In this document: positions 27,336 to 36,536 of the stretch, one piece after another
Layout: each line of letters opens with the position of its first letter
Numbering within the stretch: position 1 is the stretch's first letter
Assembly: GCA_965213885.1 (NCBI GenBank)
Contig: OZ243919.1
Coordinates: 1,674,001-1,738,000, forward strand
Direction of reading: 5' to 3'
Length of the DNA: 64,000 bases
DNA from: VYFG01 sp965213885
GTDB lineage: Bacteria; Pseudomonadota; Gammaproteobacteria; Arenicellales; Poriferihabitantaceae
Translations under genes and position numbers: made by a program
The notes under the pieces: model-generated
The model's database searches: none
What the model was told of the DNA's origin: nothing
Seen by the model: the letters and a program-made list of their open reading frames with translations, nothing else

Positions 27336-27641
27336 TCGCCGACCGCAAGACATTCACAAGACAGGGCCGCCACCGGAGGAATCATGGAAACGACAGCGGA
27401 CCGGGCATTGCATATTCCATTGGGCGAGATGCGTGGAAGCCATCGTCGGCTTGAGGAGTCGATGGGGCGAAATCGGTGATTTGGTGACGGTTGCGGGTAC
27501 AGGAACATTGGTCTCCGGTCTCTCCGGGCTTACTGTCACTGTCGGCGGGATTTTGGTTTTTGACCTCGTTCCTCTTCAGCGGTTAGAATGGCCTGTTGAC
27601 GATACATTTCCAGACAACCCTTTCGGAGGGCAAACCCAGTC
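27336..27641 (+). promoter_or_regulatory. Intergenic region with a promoter for the TAXI transporter
   Basis: About 306 bases without a gene. TTGACC (27560-27565) and TAGAAT (27584-27589) are separated by 18 bases and form a plausible sigma-70 promoter about 50 bases before the binding-protein gene. A good GGAGG site lies at about 27624. I see no clear operator. Confidence 0.55.
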
Positions 27642-28613
27642 ATGAAAAAAACCTTATTCCACACTGCGATCATTGCAGCCGGTTTGGCATTCGCCGGAGC
27701 CACCGCACCGTCATACGCGCAGCAGCAATTCATCTCCATCGGCACCGGTGGTGTTACCGGCGTGTACTATCCCACCGGCGGCGCGATCTGCCGGCTGGTC
27801 AACAAGGACCGCAAGGAGCATGGCTTCCGCTGCTCCGCGGAATCCACCGGCGGTTCAATCTATAACATCAACACCATCCGGGCCGGAGAGCTCGAATTCG
27901 GAGTCGCCCAGTCCGACTGGCAGTATCATGCCTATCACGGCTCGTCGAAATTTACCGATCAGGGCGCATTTGAAAATCTTCGTGCCATCTTCTCGGTGCA
28001 TCCCGAACCGGTTACCGTCATCGCCAGCGATGCATCGGGTATCAACACGCTGACGGACGCCAAGGGCAAGCGGGTCAACATCGGCAATCCCGGTTCCGGC
28101 ACACGCGGCACCTGGGAAGTGATTGAGGAGGCCCTGGGCTGGGAGCGCAGCGACCTCAAGCTGGCCGCGGAAATGAAATCCGCTGAAACCGGCCAGGCGG
28201 TCTGCGACGGGAAGATCGACGCCTATTTCTGGCTGGTGGGCCATCCTTCCGCGCTTACCCAGGAGTCCCTGGCTACCTGTGACGCCCACCTTGTCAGTGT
28301 GGAAGGCCCTGCCATCGACAAACTGGTGGCGGACAACTCCTTCTACCGCAAGGCATCGATTCCCGCAGGCATGTACAACAACGAGAACGACATTTCCACC
28401 TTCGGTGTCGGCGCCACTTTCGTGACCAGCGCGGACGTTCCCGAGGAAGCGGTCTACGTGGTTGTCAAGGCGGTTTTCGACAATTTCGATCAGTTCAAGA
28501 AACTGCACCCTGCATTCGCCAACCTGAAGGAGTCGGAGATGATCATGGATTCCCTCTCCGCACCGCTGCATGACGGCGCAATGAAATACTACAAGGAGCG
28601 GGGCTGGATGTAA
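27642..28613 (+). CDS. TAXI-family TRAP transporter substrate-binding protein
   Basis: A 323-residue secreted protein with a clear signal peptide (MKKTLFHTAIIAAGL to about PSYAQQQ). The mature start 'FISIGTGGVTGVYYPTGGAICRLVN' and the 'NIGNPGSGTRGTWEVIEEALG' segment define the TAXI family. It delivers a dicarboxylate or amino acid such as glutamate to the fused permease encoded next. A perfect intrinsic terminator follows the stop, so most transcripts should end here and binding protein be made in excess. Confidence 0.93.
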   Translation: MKKTLFHTAIIAAGLAFAGATAPSYAQQQFISIGTGGVTGVYYPTGGAICRLVNKDRKEHGFRCSAESTGGSIYNINTIRAGELEFGVAQSDWQYHAYHGSSKFTDQGAFENLRAIFSVHPEPVTVIASDASGINTLTDAKGKRVNIGNPGSGTRGTWEVIEEALGWERSDLKLAAEMKSAETGQAVCDGKIDAYFWLVGHPSALTQESLATCDAHLVSVEGPAIDKLVADNSFYRKASIPAGMYNNENDISTFGVGATFVTSADVPEEAVYVVVKAVFDNFDQFKKLHPAFANLKESEMIMDSLSAPLHDGAMKYYKERGWM

Positions 28614-28629
28614 GTTCCGTGCACGATCA

Positions 28630-28653
28630 GGGCGGCTCCGGCCGCCCTTTTTT
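28630..28653 (+). terminator. Intrinsic terminator after the TAXI binding-protein gene
   Basis: GGGCGGC (28630-28636), TCCG loop, GCCGCCC (28641-28647), then six T (28648-28653). This is a textbook rho-independent terminator within the transporter operon and probably works by partial termination. Confidence 0.9.
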
Positions 28654-28687
28654 GTGCGCCGCCCTTCGTTGTGCGCCGCCCTTCGTT
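28654..28687 (+). repeat. Two tandem copies of a 17-base unit
   Basis: GTGCGCCGCCCTTCGTT occurs at 28654-28670 and again immediately at 28671-28687. The CGCCGCCC core resembles the 3' arm of the neighbouring terminator and might pair with its 5' arm as an alternative structure. A slippage duplication is the simplest origin. Confidence 0.7.
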
Positions 28688-28744
28688 GCATGCCCCTGAC
28701 ATTTCCGCCATGACAGGAAATGAATCAACATTCGCCCCGGGAGA

Positions 28745-31348
28745 ATGACCATGGCGGAAAACCAACAAACCCTGAGCGCCGACGAACTTGCCGCATCCGT
28801 GGACACGGGAGCGCGCAATCCCACTGGCTGGCAGCGCAACCTGATTCCGGTCATCGCCTTCACCTGGGCGGTGTTCCAGCTTTACATCGCATCCAACCTG
28901 CCGTTCCTGCTCACCGAATGGACCGGGCTCAGCCTGGTGGTAACCAACTCCAACGCCCGGCTGATTCACCTCGCCTTCGCCCTGCTGCTGGCCTCCCTGG
29001 CCTTCCCGCTGTTCAAGTCCAGCCCCCGCCATACCGTTCCCTGGTACGACTGGGCGCTCGCGGCGCTGGGGATCATGGCCTGTCTGTACATCGTGGTGTT
29101 CCGCAACGAGATTGCGGTGCGTGCGGGGCTGCCCACTACCGGGGACCTGGTGATGTCGACCATCGGTATGCTGATACTGGGCATCACGGTATACCGGTCC
29201 CTGGGCCTTCCCCTGCTGATCGTGGCCTCCGTATTCGTCCTGTACGTCTTCTTTGGTCACTCGGAGATCCTCCCGGACGCCATCCGCTGGAAAGGGGCGT
29301 CCTACGGCAAGGCCCTGTGGCATTACTGGATGCAGGGCGAGGGGGTTTTCGGGGTTGCCCTCGGGGTGTCGGCCTCCCTGATCTTCCTGTTCGTCCTGTT
29401 CGGCTCGATCCTCGAGAAGGCCGGTGCGGGCAACTTCTTCATCAAGATCGCCTTTGCCCTGCTGGGACACCTGCGTGGAGGTCCCGCGAAGGCGGCGGTC
29501 GTGGCGTCGGCCCTCAGCGGCCTTTATTCCGGTTCCTCCATCGCCAATACCGTCACGACGGGTACGTTCACCATACCGCTGATGAAAAAAACCGGATTCA
29601 GCCCGGAAAAGGCGGGTGCCGTGGAGGTGGCTTCGTCTACCAACGGCCAACTCACGCCGCCGGTCATGGGTGCTGCCGCGTTCCTGATTTCCGAGTTCAC
29701 CGGCATCTCCTATACGGAAATCATCAAGCATGCGCTGGTGCCGGCGCTGGTCTCCTACATTGCGCTGGTCTACATCGTGCACCTCGAAGCGGTGAAACTG
29801 GATCTCAAGGGCCTGAAGAAACCGCCTTCTTCACTGACCTTCGCCACCAAGATCATCGGATTTCTGGGCGGTTTCATCGGCATCGCCCTCCTTGGCATGT
29901 TCGTCTACTTCGGCATGGGATGGATCAAGCTGGTCGCCCCGGATGCCGCCTTTGTCGTGGTGGCCGTCTTCTGCTCCCTGCTCTACCTGGTCCTGCTTTG
30001 GTTCGCGTCGCGTGAGCCCGATCTGCCGGTAGAGTCCCGCCTCGACGAACTGCCCCGGGTCGGCCCGACCGCCATCACCGGGCTCTACTACATCCTGCCC
30101 ATCATCATCCTGATCTGGTGCATCGTCATCGAACGCCTCTCTCCGGGACTGTCGGCATTCTGGGCCGCCATCGCCATGATTGTCGTGACGCTGACCCAAC
30201 ACCCCATCAAGGTGGTGATGCGGGGTTCGGGGGATATCCGCAGGGCCTTCCGCCTGGGCGTGTGCGAATGGATCGACGGCATGATCGCCGGCTCCCGCAA
30301 CATGATCAGCATCGGGGTTGCCACCGGTGCCGCGGGCATTATCGTCGGCACCATTTCACTGACGGGAGCCCACCAGGTAGTGGGTGAATTCGTCGAGTTC
30401 CTGTCCGGCGGCAGCCTGATCCTGATGCTGATCCTGGTGGCGGTGATGAGTCTGATCCTGGGGATGGGACTGCCCACCACGGCGAACTACATCGTGGTGT
30501 CCTCCCTGATGGCCCCGGTCATCCTGACCCTGGGTGCCGCCAACGGGCTGATCGTTCCGCTGATCGCGGTGCACCTGTTCGTGTTTTACTTCGGCATACT
30601 CGCCGACGACACGCCCCCGGTGGGACTCGCCGCCTTTGCCGCGGCCGCAATCTCCGGCGGTGATCCCATCAGGACCGGCCTGCAGGGATTCGCCTACGAT
30701 ATCCGAACAGCCCTGTTGCCGTTCCTTTTTATCTTCAACACCGAACTGCTGCTCATCGATGTCTCGCCCATGAAGGCGGTCTTCATCTTTGTCGTCGCGG
30801 TCATCGCCATGATGCTGTTTGCTTCGGCCACCCAGGGATGGTTCGTCACCCGCAACCGTCACTGGGAGTCCGTGCTCCTCCTTCTGGTTGCGTTCACCCT
30901 GTTCCGGCCGGGATTCTGGCTTGACCGCGTGGATCCGCCCTACGAGGACATCGAACCTGCCCGGATCTATGAGGTCGTGGATGCCACGCCCACGGATGGT
31001 ATCCTGACGATGATCGTGCAGGGACCGGATTTCGACACCGGCGAGACGGCCAGCACCACGATCCTGGTGCCCACGGGGGACCGGCAGGAGGCCGCCAAGC
31101 GGCTCGAATCCGCGGGCCTGACGGTGGTGGTGGAGGACGGCCTTGCAAGAATCGAGGAGCCGTTCCCCGGTACCCCGTATTTTGAATCCATCGGCAAGTC
31201 CTTCGACTATTACGTGGATGAACCGGTCCGGGTGGCGACCATCCGCAAGGAGAAGGACCGGATGCCGAAGGAAGTATTCTATCTCCCGGCCCTGCTGGTC
31301 CTCGGACTGGTTTATCTTCTGCAGCGTCGCCGGAGAGGCGCCGGCTGA
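28745..31348 (+). CDS. Fused TRAP permease (4TM/12TM, TAXI type) with C-terminal DUF3394
   Basis: An 867-residue membrane protein. A DctQ-like four-helix part (about 25-140) precedes the DctM-like part with 'GLYSGSSIANTVTTGTFTIPLMKKTGF' (about 260-285), 'ASSTNGQLTPPVMGAAAF' and 'GMGLPTTANYIVVSSLMAPV'. From about residue 715 comes a soluble DUF3394-type domain, then a last hydrophobic helix and a basic end 'LQRRRRGAG'. It moves the ligand captured by the TAXI protein. It is 131 bases downstream of that gene, across the terminator. Confidence 0.92.
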   Translation: MTMAENQQTLSADELAASVDTGARNPTGWQRNLIPVIAFTWAVFQLYIASNLPFLLTEWTGLSLVVTNSNARLIHLAFALLLASLAFPLFKSSPRHTVPWYDWALAALGIMACLYIVVFRNEIAVRAGLPTTGDLVMSTIGMLILGITVYRSLGLPLLIVASVFVLYVFFGHSEILPDAIRWKGASYGKALWHYWMQGEGVFGVALGVSASLIFLFVLFGSILEKAGAGNFFIKIAFALLGHLRGGPAKAAVVASALSGLYSGSSIANTVTTGTFTIPLMKKTGFSPEKAGAVEVASSTNGQLTPPVMGAAAFLISEFTGISYTEIIKHALVPALVSYIALVYIVHLEAVKLDLKGLKKPPSSLTFATKIIGFLGGFIGIALLGMFVYFGMGWIKLVAPDAAFVVVAVFCSLLYLVLLWFASREPDLPVESRLDELPRVGPTAITGLYYILPIIILIWCIVIERLSPGLSAFWAAIAMIVVTLTQHPIKVVMRGSGDIRRAFRLGVCEWIDGMIAGSRNMISIGVATGAAGIIVGTISLTGAHQVVGEFVEFLSGGSLILMLILVAVMSLILGMGLPTTANYIVVSSLMAPVILTLGAANGLIVPLIAVHLFVFYFGILADDTPPVGLAAFAAAAISGGDPIRTGLQGFAYDIRTALLPFLFIFNTELLLIDVSPMKAVFIFVVAVIAMMLFASATQGWFVTRNRHWESVLLLLVAFTLFRPGFWLDRVDPPYEDIEPARIYEVVDATPTDGILTMIVQGPDFDTGETASTTILVPTGDRQEAAKRLESAGLTVVVEDGLARIEEPFPGTPYFESIGKSFDYYVDEPVRVATIRKEKDRMPKEVFYLPALLVLGLVYLLQRRRRGAG

Positions 31349-31369
31349 ATCGCCACGGAATCCGGAAGG

Positions 31370-31385
31370 GGCCGGCTATCCGGCC
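31370..31385. terminator. Weak hairpin between convergent genes
   Basis: GGCCGG (31370-31375), CTAT loop, CCGGCC (31380-31385), in the 100-base gap between the TAXI permease and the convergent GPP34 gene. It has no T-run and may be only part of a terminator. Confidence 0.35.
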
Positions 31386-31451
31386 ATGGGGGCGGAGGCG
31401 AAGGACGCCGGCTCCGCCTCGAAACCGACCGAAAGTCTGCCGGAGTGGGGC

Positions 31452-32108
31452 TCAGATCCGTGCGGCCGCCATCGTCACCTGGGCAAGCTGTCTTTCGATC
31501 TCCCTCACGGACATCGTCACGGCCTGCCCGATCAGGTCCATGTTCCGGATCATCTCTATCCGCTCCGCGACCCCCTTGAGTTCCCTTTCGGAAAGCAGAT
31601 ACTTGAACAGGCCGCCCGCGTCCATCAGGCCGATGATCGCAATGTCACGGGGATCGGGGATTTCGTCGCTGAACAGGATGGACATGATGCGAAGCTTCAC
31701 CTCGCGATCGACCTGTCCGTCCACTACGGGGTAGCGGCGGGACTTGAAAACCCAGAGGAACCGGTCATCCTCCTGTCTCAGTATTCCCTTTGCACACAGA
31801 CGGTCAAGCGCCTCCTCGCGAATATCCCCGGATAGGCCCTGGCAATGCTCGACCCAGTACTGGGCGTCATGTTTTTCCCCCTCTTTTGTGAGGCGTTCGA
31901 GAATCGGGTCAAGAAGGCCGTCGCCGGTCGGCTCCGGATCGATGATGATCAGGGAATTCAGGTCCGTGTCGATCTTGCCTTTCAGTGCAAGATCCATCAG
32001 AACAGCGCCGGACAGCACACATCTCAGGTAATGGTCCGGAGCATGCACAAATCTCCCGTCCTCATCCTCAAGGAGCAGGAGCATGATCTCTTCGGCAAAA
32101 CTCAGCAC
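31452..32108 (-). CDS. GPP34/GOLPH3-family protein
   Basis: A 218-residue soluble, mostly helical protein. It begins 'MLSFAEEIMLLLLEDEDGRF', the usual N-terminal helix of the GPP34 family, and contains 'YLRCVLSGAVLMDLALKGKI' near residue 28 and 'IAIIGLMDAGGLFKYLLSERE' near 160. The GTG at 32108 is preferred over one at 32114 because GAGG precedes it at proper spacing and it matches the family start. The eukaryotic member binds phosphatidylinositol-4-phosphate at the Golgi. Bacterial members have no established role, though lipid binding has been proposed. It stands alone on its strand. Confidence 0.8.
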   Translation of the reverse strand: MLSFAEEIMLLLLEDEDGRFVHAPDHYLRCVLSGAVLMDLALKGKIDTDLNSLIIIDPEPTGDGLLDPILERLTKEGEKHDAQYWVEHCQGLSGDIREEALDRLCAKGILRQEDDRFLWVFKSRRYPVVDGQVDREVKLRIMSILFSDEIPDPRDIAIIGLMDAGGLFKYLLSERELKGVAERIEMIRNMDLIGQAVTMSVREIERQLAQVTMAAARI

Positions 32109-32459
32109 AGTCACCTCACTCGGATTTGATCATCTCGGAAGAATATTATAACAATCGCCGTAACAGGCGTCCCCCCGATACGGATTTTTCTTCTGCGAAA
32201 GACGGACTCTCGGAATGTCCCTCATCCGGGGCGGCGCACGGGATCCGGTGCGGGAGGATCGACGCCGGCCGGCCCGGCATGGACGACGGTGTGCGCGGAG
32301 ATGAATCCTCCCTTTTGAAACCTCATCGGGACGGTTCCTGATGGAATCCTGTCCGGACGGCGGTCAGGAGCCTGCACGGATTTTCTGCCCCGGCATGCCG
32401 TTTCCACCCAGAAGGATTCCCGGGGTCGCCAGACGGGTACGGTCTCCGGGAATACCGGA
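32109..32459. other. Intergenic region upstream of the GPP34 gene
   Basis: About 350 bases between the GPP34 start and the flavoprotein stop. A TATAAT on the minus strand (32145-32150) could be the -10 box for the GPP34 gene, but no good -35 box is visible. Otherwise I see nothing. Confidence 0.4.
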
Positions 32460-34889
32460 TCAGGCCCGCAGCTTCTCACCCCTGGGGTCGAACAGGGGCT
32501 TTTCCAGCAGTGTGGCCCTCGTTGGAACACCAAGCACCCCCACCGTGAAATTATCCCCGGGCAGGGCATCGTCCCGATCCACGTAGCCGATGGCGACAGA
32601 AGTGTTGAACATGAAGCTGTAGGATCCCGAAGTCACACGGCCGACATATCTGCCGTCGCGGAAAATGGCTTCACCGCCCCATGCATCCGCACCCTCCCTG
32701 CCCGGCCCGGTATCGATCCGGAAGCAGCACATCAGTTGCCTGGGGGGAGCATCCTTGATGGCCATGAAGGCCTCCCGGCCATGGAATTCCGGCTTTTCCG
32801 TCTTCACGAGGAAGTCCATGCGCGATTCCGTGGGCCACCATTCTGGCGAATACTCCCTGCCCCAGCTGCCGTAGCCTTTCTCGATGCGCATGGAGCCAAG
32901 CGCCCGGGATCCGACCGGCCGGACGTCCAGGGGCGCCCCGTGATCAAGAATCCTGCGATACAGGTCGAGCTGGTTCTCCTCGGCCACGTACATTTCGTAG
33001 CCGAGATCCCCGGTAAAGGAAACCCGGATGACGATGACCTCGTAGCCGCCAAGACTGATCACGCGGTTGCGCATGAAACGGAAGTCGTCGTTGCCCCATG
33101 GCAGACCGGTCATGCTTTCCATCAGGGTGCGGGCATTGGGACCCGCCACGTTGAATCCGCAGATCGCCTCGGTCACGGACCTGAAGCTGACTCCGTCCGC
33201 CGGCAGGTACATGTTGAACAGCCGACGGTGGTAATCCTCGGCAATGCCCGAGCCGATCATGAACAGCTTCTCGTCGTCCAGCCGTGCTACGGTAAAATCT
33301 CCGGCCAGTCCGCCCCGCAGGCTCAGCAGGGGCGTCAGGCAGGTCCGGCCATTTTCCTTCGGCACATGGTTGGCAACGATCCGGTCAAGCCACTGCCTGG
33401 CGTTCGGACCCGTAATCAGGTACTTGGCGAAATTCGAGGTATCCACCACACCGACGGCATTGCGCACGGTGGAGGCCTCCTGTCCCATGACGTCGAACCA
33501 CCGGGGTCGTTCGAATGTGAATTCATCCTCCTGCAGTACACCCTCCGGTGCGTACCAGTGCGGATGCTCGTAGCCGAAGGAAAATCCGAACACCGCGCCC
33601 ATGGATTTCTGCATCTCGTAGACGGGACGTTTCCTGATCGGCCGACCTGCAGGACGCTCTTCGTTGGGAAAGTGAATACTGAAACGCGTGCCGTAGGTCT
33701 CCAGCGCCTTGGCCTTTGCATAGTTCGCATCCGCCCAGGAGCCATAGCGGGTCACGTCCCAGGGGAACATGTCAAGCTCCGGCTCCCCCTCCACAATCCA
33801 CTGCGCCAGGGTCAGACCCAGACCCGCGCTCTGGCTGAATCCGGGAACGATGCCGTTGCAGCACCAGTAGTTCTTGAGGTCCCGGACAGGTCCGAGCAGC
33901 GCGGATGAATCGGGTGTCCAGATCATCGGGCCGTTGATCACCTGCTTGACACCCGCCTCGGCCAATACCGGCACTCGGTCGCAGGCCCGCATGAAGTTTT
34001 CGGCGATCCGCTCAAGATCTTCCGGCAGCAGGTCGTGGCCAAAGTCCATCGGCGTGCCATCCTCGGCCCAGAAGCGGCCGTCCTTCTCATAGGCACCCAC
34101 CAGCAAGCCCTTGCCTTCCTGGCGCATGTAGTATTCCATGTCGCGGTCCGCCACCGATGGAAGTTCACGGTCGATGGCCGCAATCTCCGGAATGGTTTCG
34201 GTGACCAGGTACTGGTGCTCCATGGTCATGAGCGGCAGGTGGATGCCGGCCAGGGCGGCGACTTCCCTGCCCCAGAGTCCCGCGGCATTGACCACATGTT
34301 CTGCATGTATGGTGCCTTTGGGGGTCACCACGTCCCAGGTATGATCGGGCCTCTGGTTGGTTTCCACCACCGGCGTGAACCGATGGATCTGTGCGCCCTG
34401 TTTGCGCGCGCCCTGGGCATATGCCTGGGTTACGCCGGAGGGGTCCACGTGTCCGGCCAGGGGTTCGAACATGGCGCAGCGCACGTCGTCCAGATTCAGC
34501 AGGGGATGCAGTTCCAGGGCTTCGGGCATGGAAATCTCGAAGAACTCGGCATCGAAGGCATGGGCTTTCGATGCCTGTATGCGAAGCTGATGCTCACGGT
34601 CCCGCGAGCAGGCCAGGTAGATGGATCCGGCATGGTGTAATCCGCAGGATTGCCCGGTTTCCGCTTCCAGATCCCGGTACACGTTCATGGTGTAGTACTG
34701 CAGACGGGAGATATTGTTGTTGTCGTGCAAACCGTGGGTGTTCGCCGCGGCATGCCAGGTGGAACCGGAGGTCAGTTCATTGCGTTCCAGCAATACGACA
34801 TCAGTCCAGCCGAGTTTCGTCAGGTGGTAAAGAATACTGCAACCGGCCAGACCGCCGCCGATGACCACTACCCGGGCATGGGTTTGCAT
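32460..34889 (-). CDS. Dimethylglycine/sarcosine dehydrogenase-like FAD and GcvT fusion protein
   Basis: An 809-residue two-part enzyme. Residues 1-370 form a DAO-type FAD domain with 'VVIGGGLAGCSILYHLTKLG' at the N terminus and H46 in 'SGSTWHAA', the histidine that carries FAD covalently in dimethylglycine and sarcosine dehydrogenases. A linker domain and then a GcvT-type folate-binding aminomethyltransferase domain (about 430-809) follow ('FSFGYEHPHWY', 'GVVDTSNFAKYLITGP', 'GYEMYVAEENQ', 'RALGSMRIEKGY'). The family removes N-methyl groups and passes formaldehyde to tetrahydrofolate. No choline or glycine-betaine genes are adjacent, so the exact substrate is open. Confidence 0.85.
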   Translation of the reverse strand: MQTHARVVVIGGGLAGCSILYHLTKLGWTDVVLLERNELTSGSTWHAAANTHGLHDNNNISRLQYYTMNVYRDLEAETGQSCGLHHAGSIYLACSRDREHQLRIQASKAHAFDAEFFEISMPEALELHPLLNLDDVRCAMFEPLAGHVDPSGVTQAYAQGARKQGAQIHRFTPVVETNQRPDHTWDVVTPKGTIHAEHVVNAAGLWGREVAALAGIHLPLMTMEHQYLVTETIPEIAAIDRELPSVADRDMEYYMRQEGKGLLVGAYEKDGRFWAEDGTPMDFGHDLLPEDLERIAENFMRACDRVPVLAEAGVKQVINGPMIWTPDSSALLGPVRDLKNYWCCNGIVPGFSQSAGLGLTLAQWIVEGEPELDMFPWDVTRYGSWADANYAKAKALETYGTRFSIHFPNEERPAGRPIRKRPVYEMQKSMGAVFGFSFGYEHPHWYAPEGVLQEDEFTFERPRWFDVMGQEASTVRNAVGVVDTSNFAKYLITGPNARQWLDRIVANHVPKENGRTCLTPLLSLRGGLAGDFTVARLDDEKLFMIGSGIAEDYHRRLFNMYLPADGVSFRSVTEAICGFNVAGPNARTLMESMTGLPWGNDDFRFMRNRVISLGGYEVIVIRVSFTGDLGYEMYVAEENQLDLYRRILDHGAPLDVRPVGSRALGSMRIEKGYGSWGREYSPEWWPTESRMDFLVKTEKPEFHGREAFMAIKDAPPRQLMCCFRIDTGPGREGADAWGGEAIFRDGRYVGRVTSGSYSFMFNTSVAIGYVDRDDALPGDNFTVGVLGVPTRATLLEKPLFDPRGEKLRA

Positions 34890-34961
34890 GATGGGATACT
34901 CCGATGAGCGCCGTTGGGGGGGAATTGGGGGGTACGCCGAGAATGTTCAATTCTCAACAAC

Positions 34962-36140
34962 CTACTCCTGCAGGGATTTCACGTATTCGACTATCCGTTC
35001 TGCTGCAACGACCAGCCTCTCCTCCGACGCACAGAGGCTGATGCGAAGCAACCCGCTCCCGCTCGGACCAAAGCCGTCGCAAGGCAGAATCGCCACCTGA
35101 TAACGATCCAGCAACTCGTCCGCGAACCGGAATCCGCTGACGGGCAGGCCTCGAATGTCCAAAACCACGAACATGCCCCCCTGGGCATCGAATATCCGGA
35201 TTCCAGGCACATCCTTCAGGGCATCCCGCAGCAGGCGATACCGCCGGTCCATGGCATCGCCCACGACGCCGGCGGTGGCGTAGTCCTCCTCGAGAGCGGT
35301 GACCGCGGCATCCTGTATGAACGGAGGCAGGCCATAGGACATGCACATCGAGAGGTTGTACAGATGTCGGATCAGTTCCCTGGGAGCCACCGCCCAGCCC
35401 AGGCGCCAGCCGGTCATCCGGTGGGATTTCGACAGGCTGGACACCGTGACGCACACCGGTGCGGCCCGTTCCAGGGAGGCCGGGCTGAAGCGATCCTCCG
35501 GCCGCAGTAGTTCCTGGTACACCTCGTCGCTGACAAGCCAGATGTCGTTGGCCAGGCAGAGATCCACAACGGCTTCGAACTGTTCCCGGGTATACACCGC
35601 GCCTGTGGGGTTGTTGGGCGAGTTGAGCAGGATCGCCCGGGTTCTTGGAGTGATCGCCGCCTCGATCCGGTCCGGGTCAATCCGGAATCCATCGTCCGGT
35701 TGCGTCGGAACACGGACCAGGGTGGCCCCGGAAGCCGTGACCGTGGCCGGATACGTGGTGTAGTAGGGCTCCGACAGGACAATCTCATCGCCGGCCTCCA
35801 GGACGCACTGGCAGACCGCGAACAGGGCGTTTTGCGCACCGCTCGTCACGATACAGTTCTCGGCAGAGACGGATTGCCCGGTCAGCCACTGGTGACGCCG
35901 GGCGATCGCGGCACGCAAGGGTTCGATCCCGGCGACTGCGGAATAGTGGTGGCGGCCTGCGTGCAGGCTTTTCGTGGCGGCGGAAACCATGGGCACCGGG
36001 GTCTGTTCCTCCGTTTCCTGTCCTACGCTCAGCAGGATGATGTCCTCACCGGCTTCCAGCCTGGCCATGCCACGATAATGCACGTCCCAGACATCCACAC
36101 TGTCTCCGGAAATTCGTTCGGTCAGACTGGAATACTTCAT
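34962..36140 (-). CDS. Class I/II PLP-dependent aminotransferase
   Basis: A 392-residue fold-type I aminotransferase. The PLP lysine is K238 ('SSLSKSHRMTGWRLGW'), the ring-nitrogen aspartate D205 ('LVSDEVY'), N177 lies in 'NSPNNPTG', and R246 and a late arginine in 'LLRISLC' would bind carboxylates. The start at 36140 is chosen because family members begin near 'SLTERI'; a longer frame adds 27 unconserved residues. It lies 72 bases upstream of the flavoprotein in the same direction and diverges from the DoeB-like deacylase. The amino donor is not predictable from the sequence. Confidence 0.87.
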   Translation of the reverse strand: MKYSSLTERISGDSVDVWDVHYRGMARLEAGEDIILLSVGQETEEQTPVPMVSAATKSLHAGRHHYSAVAGIEPLRAAIARRHQWLTGQSVSAENCIVTSGAQNALFAVCQCVLEAGDEIVLSEPYYTTYPATVTASGATLVRVPTQPDDGFRIDPDRIEAAITPRTRAILLNSPNNPTGAVYTREQFEAVVDLCLANDIWLVSDEVYQELLRPEDRFSPASLERAAPVCVTVSSLSKSHRMTGWRLGWAVAPRELIRHLYNLSMCMSYGLPPFIQDAAVTALEEDYATAGVVGDAMDRRYRLLRDALKDVPGIRIFDAQGGMFVVLDIRGLPVSGFRFADELLDRYQVAILPCDGFGPSGSGLLRISLCASEERLVVAAERIVEYVKSLQE

Positions 36141-36536
36141 CAGGATAACCACATTGCTGAAAGGAAAGTACGACGGACGGCCGAGCCAGAAGCGGATTCC
36201 ACCACAACCAGACCCGGACAAATGAAGCAGAACCGGCAGGAAATGTCATCCCAGAACCGGGTCGGCCGAAGGGCCGATGGTACCTGAAGCGTCCCGGCTG
36301 GTCCCGGGGCGGGAGTTGTCCGAGGCGGTCTTTGTCCTGTCCAGGGCCGGCGCCCGTATTTCCATAACGCCGTCACGAATTCCGCGCGTCATCTTCCAGG
36401 CGCAGCCGTGTATGGTAACCTGCCCGGTCGGAACGATGCGTCCATCGTGCAGCCGGTTACCTGGAACGGCATCGGCCTTCCCCGAGGGGCCGACGCCTGG
36501 ATCGAACATCATTCTACCGTTGCGGGTGCTCAGGAA
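36141..36536. other. Intergenic region between divergent aminotransferase and deacylase genes
   Basis: Nearly 400 bases without a supported gene. A short hairpin, TCGGCC-GAAG-GGCCGA, lies at 36262-36277. No promoter or operator stands out, although both flanking genes should have promoters here. Confidence 0.4.
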
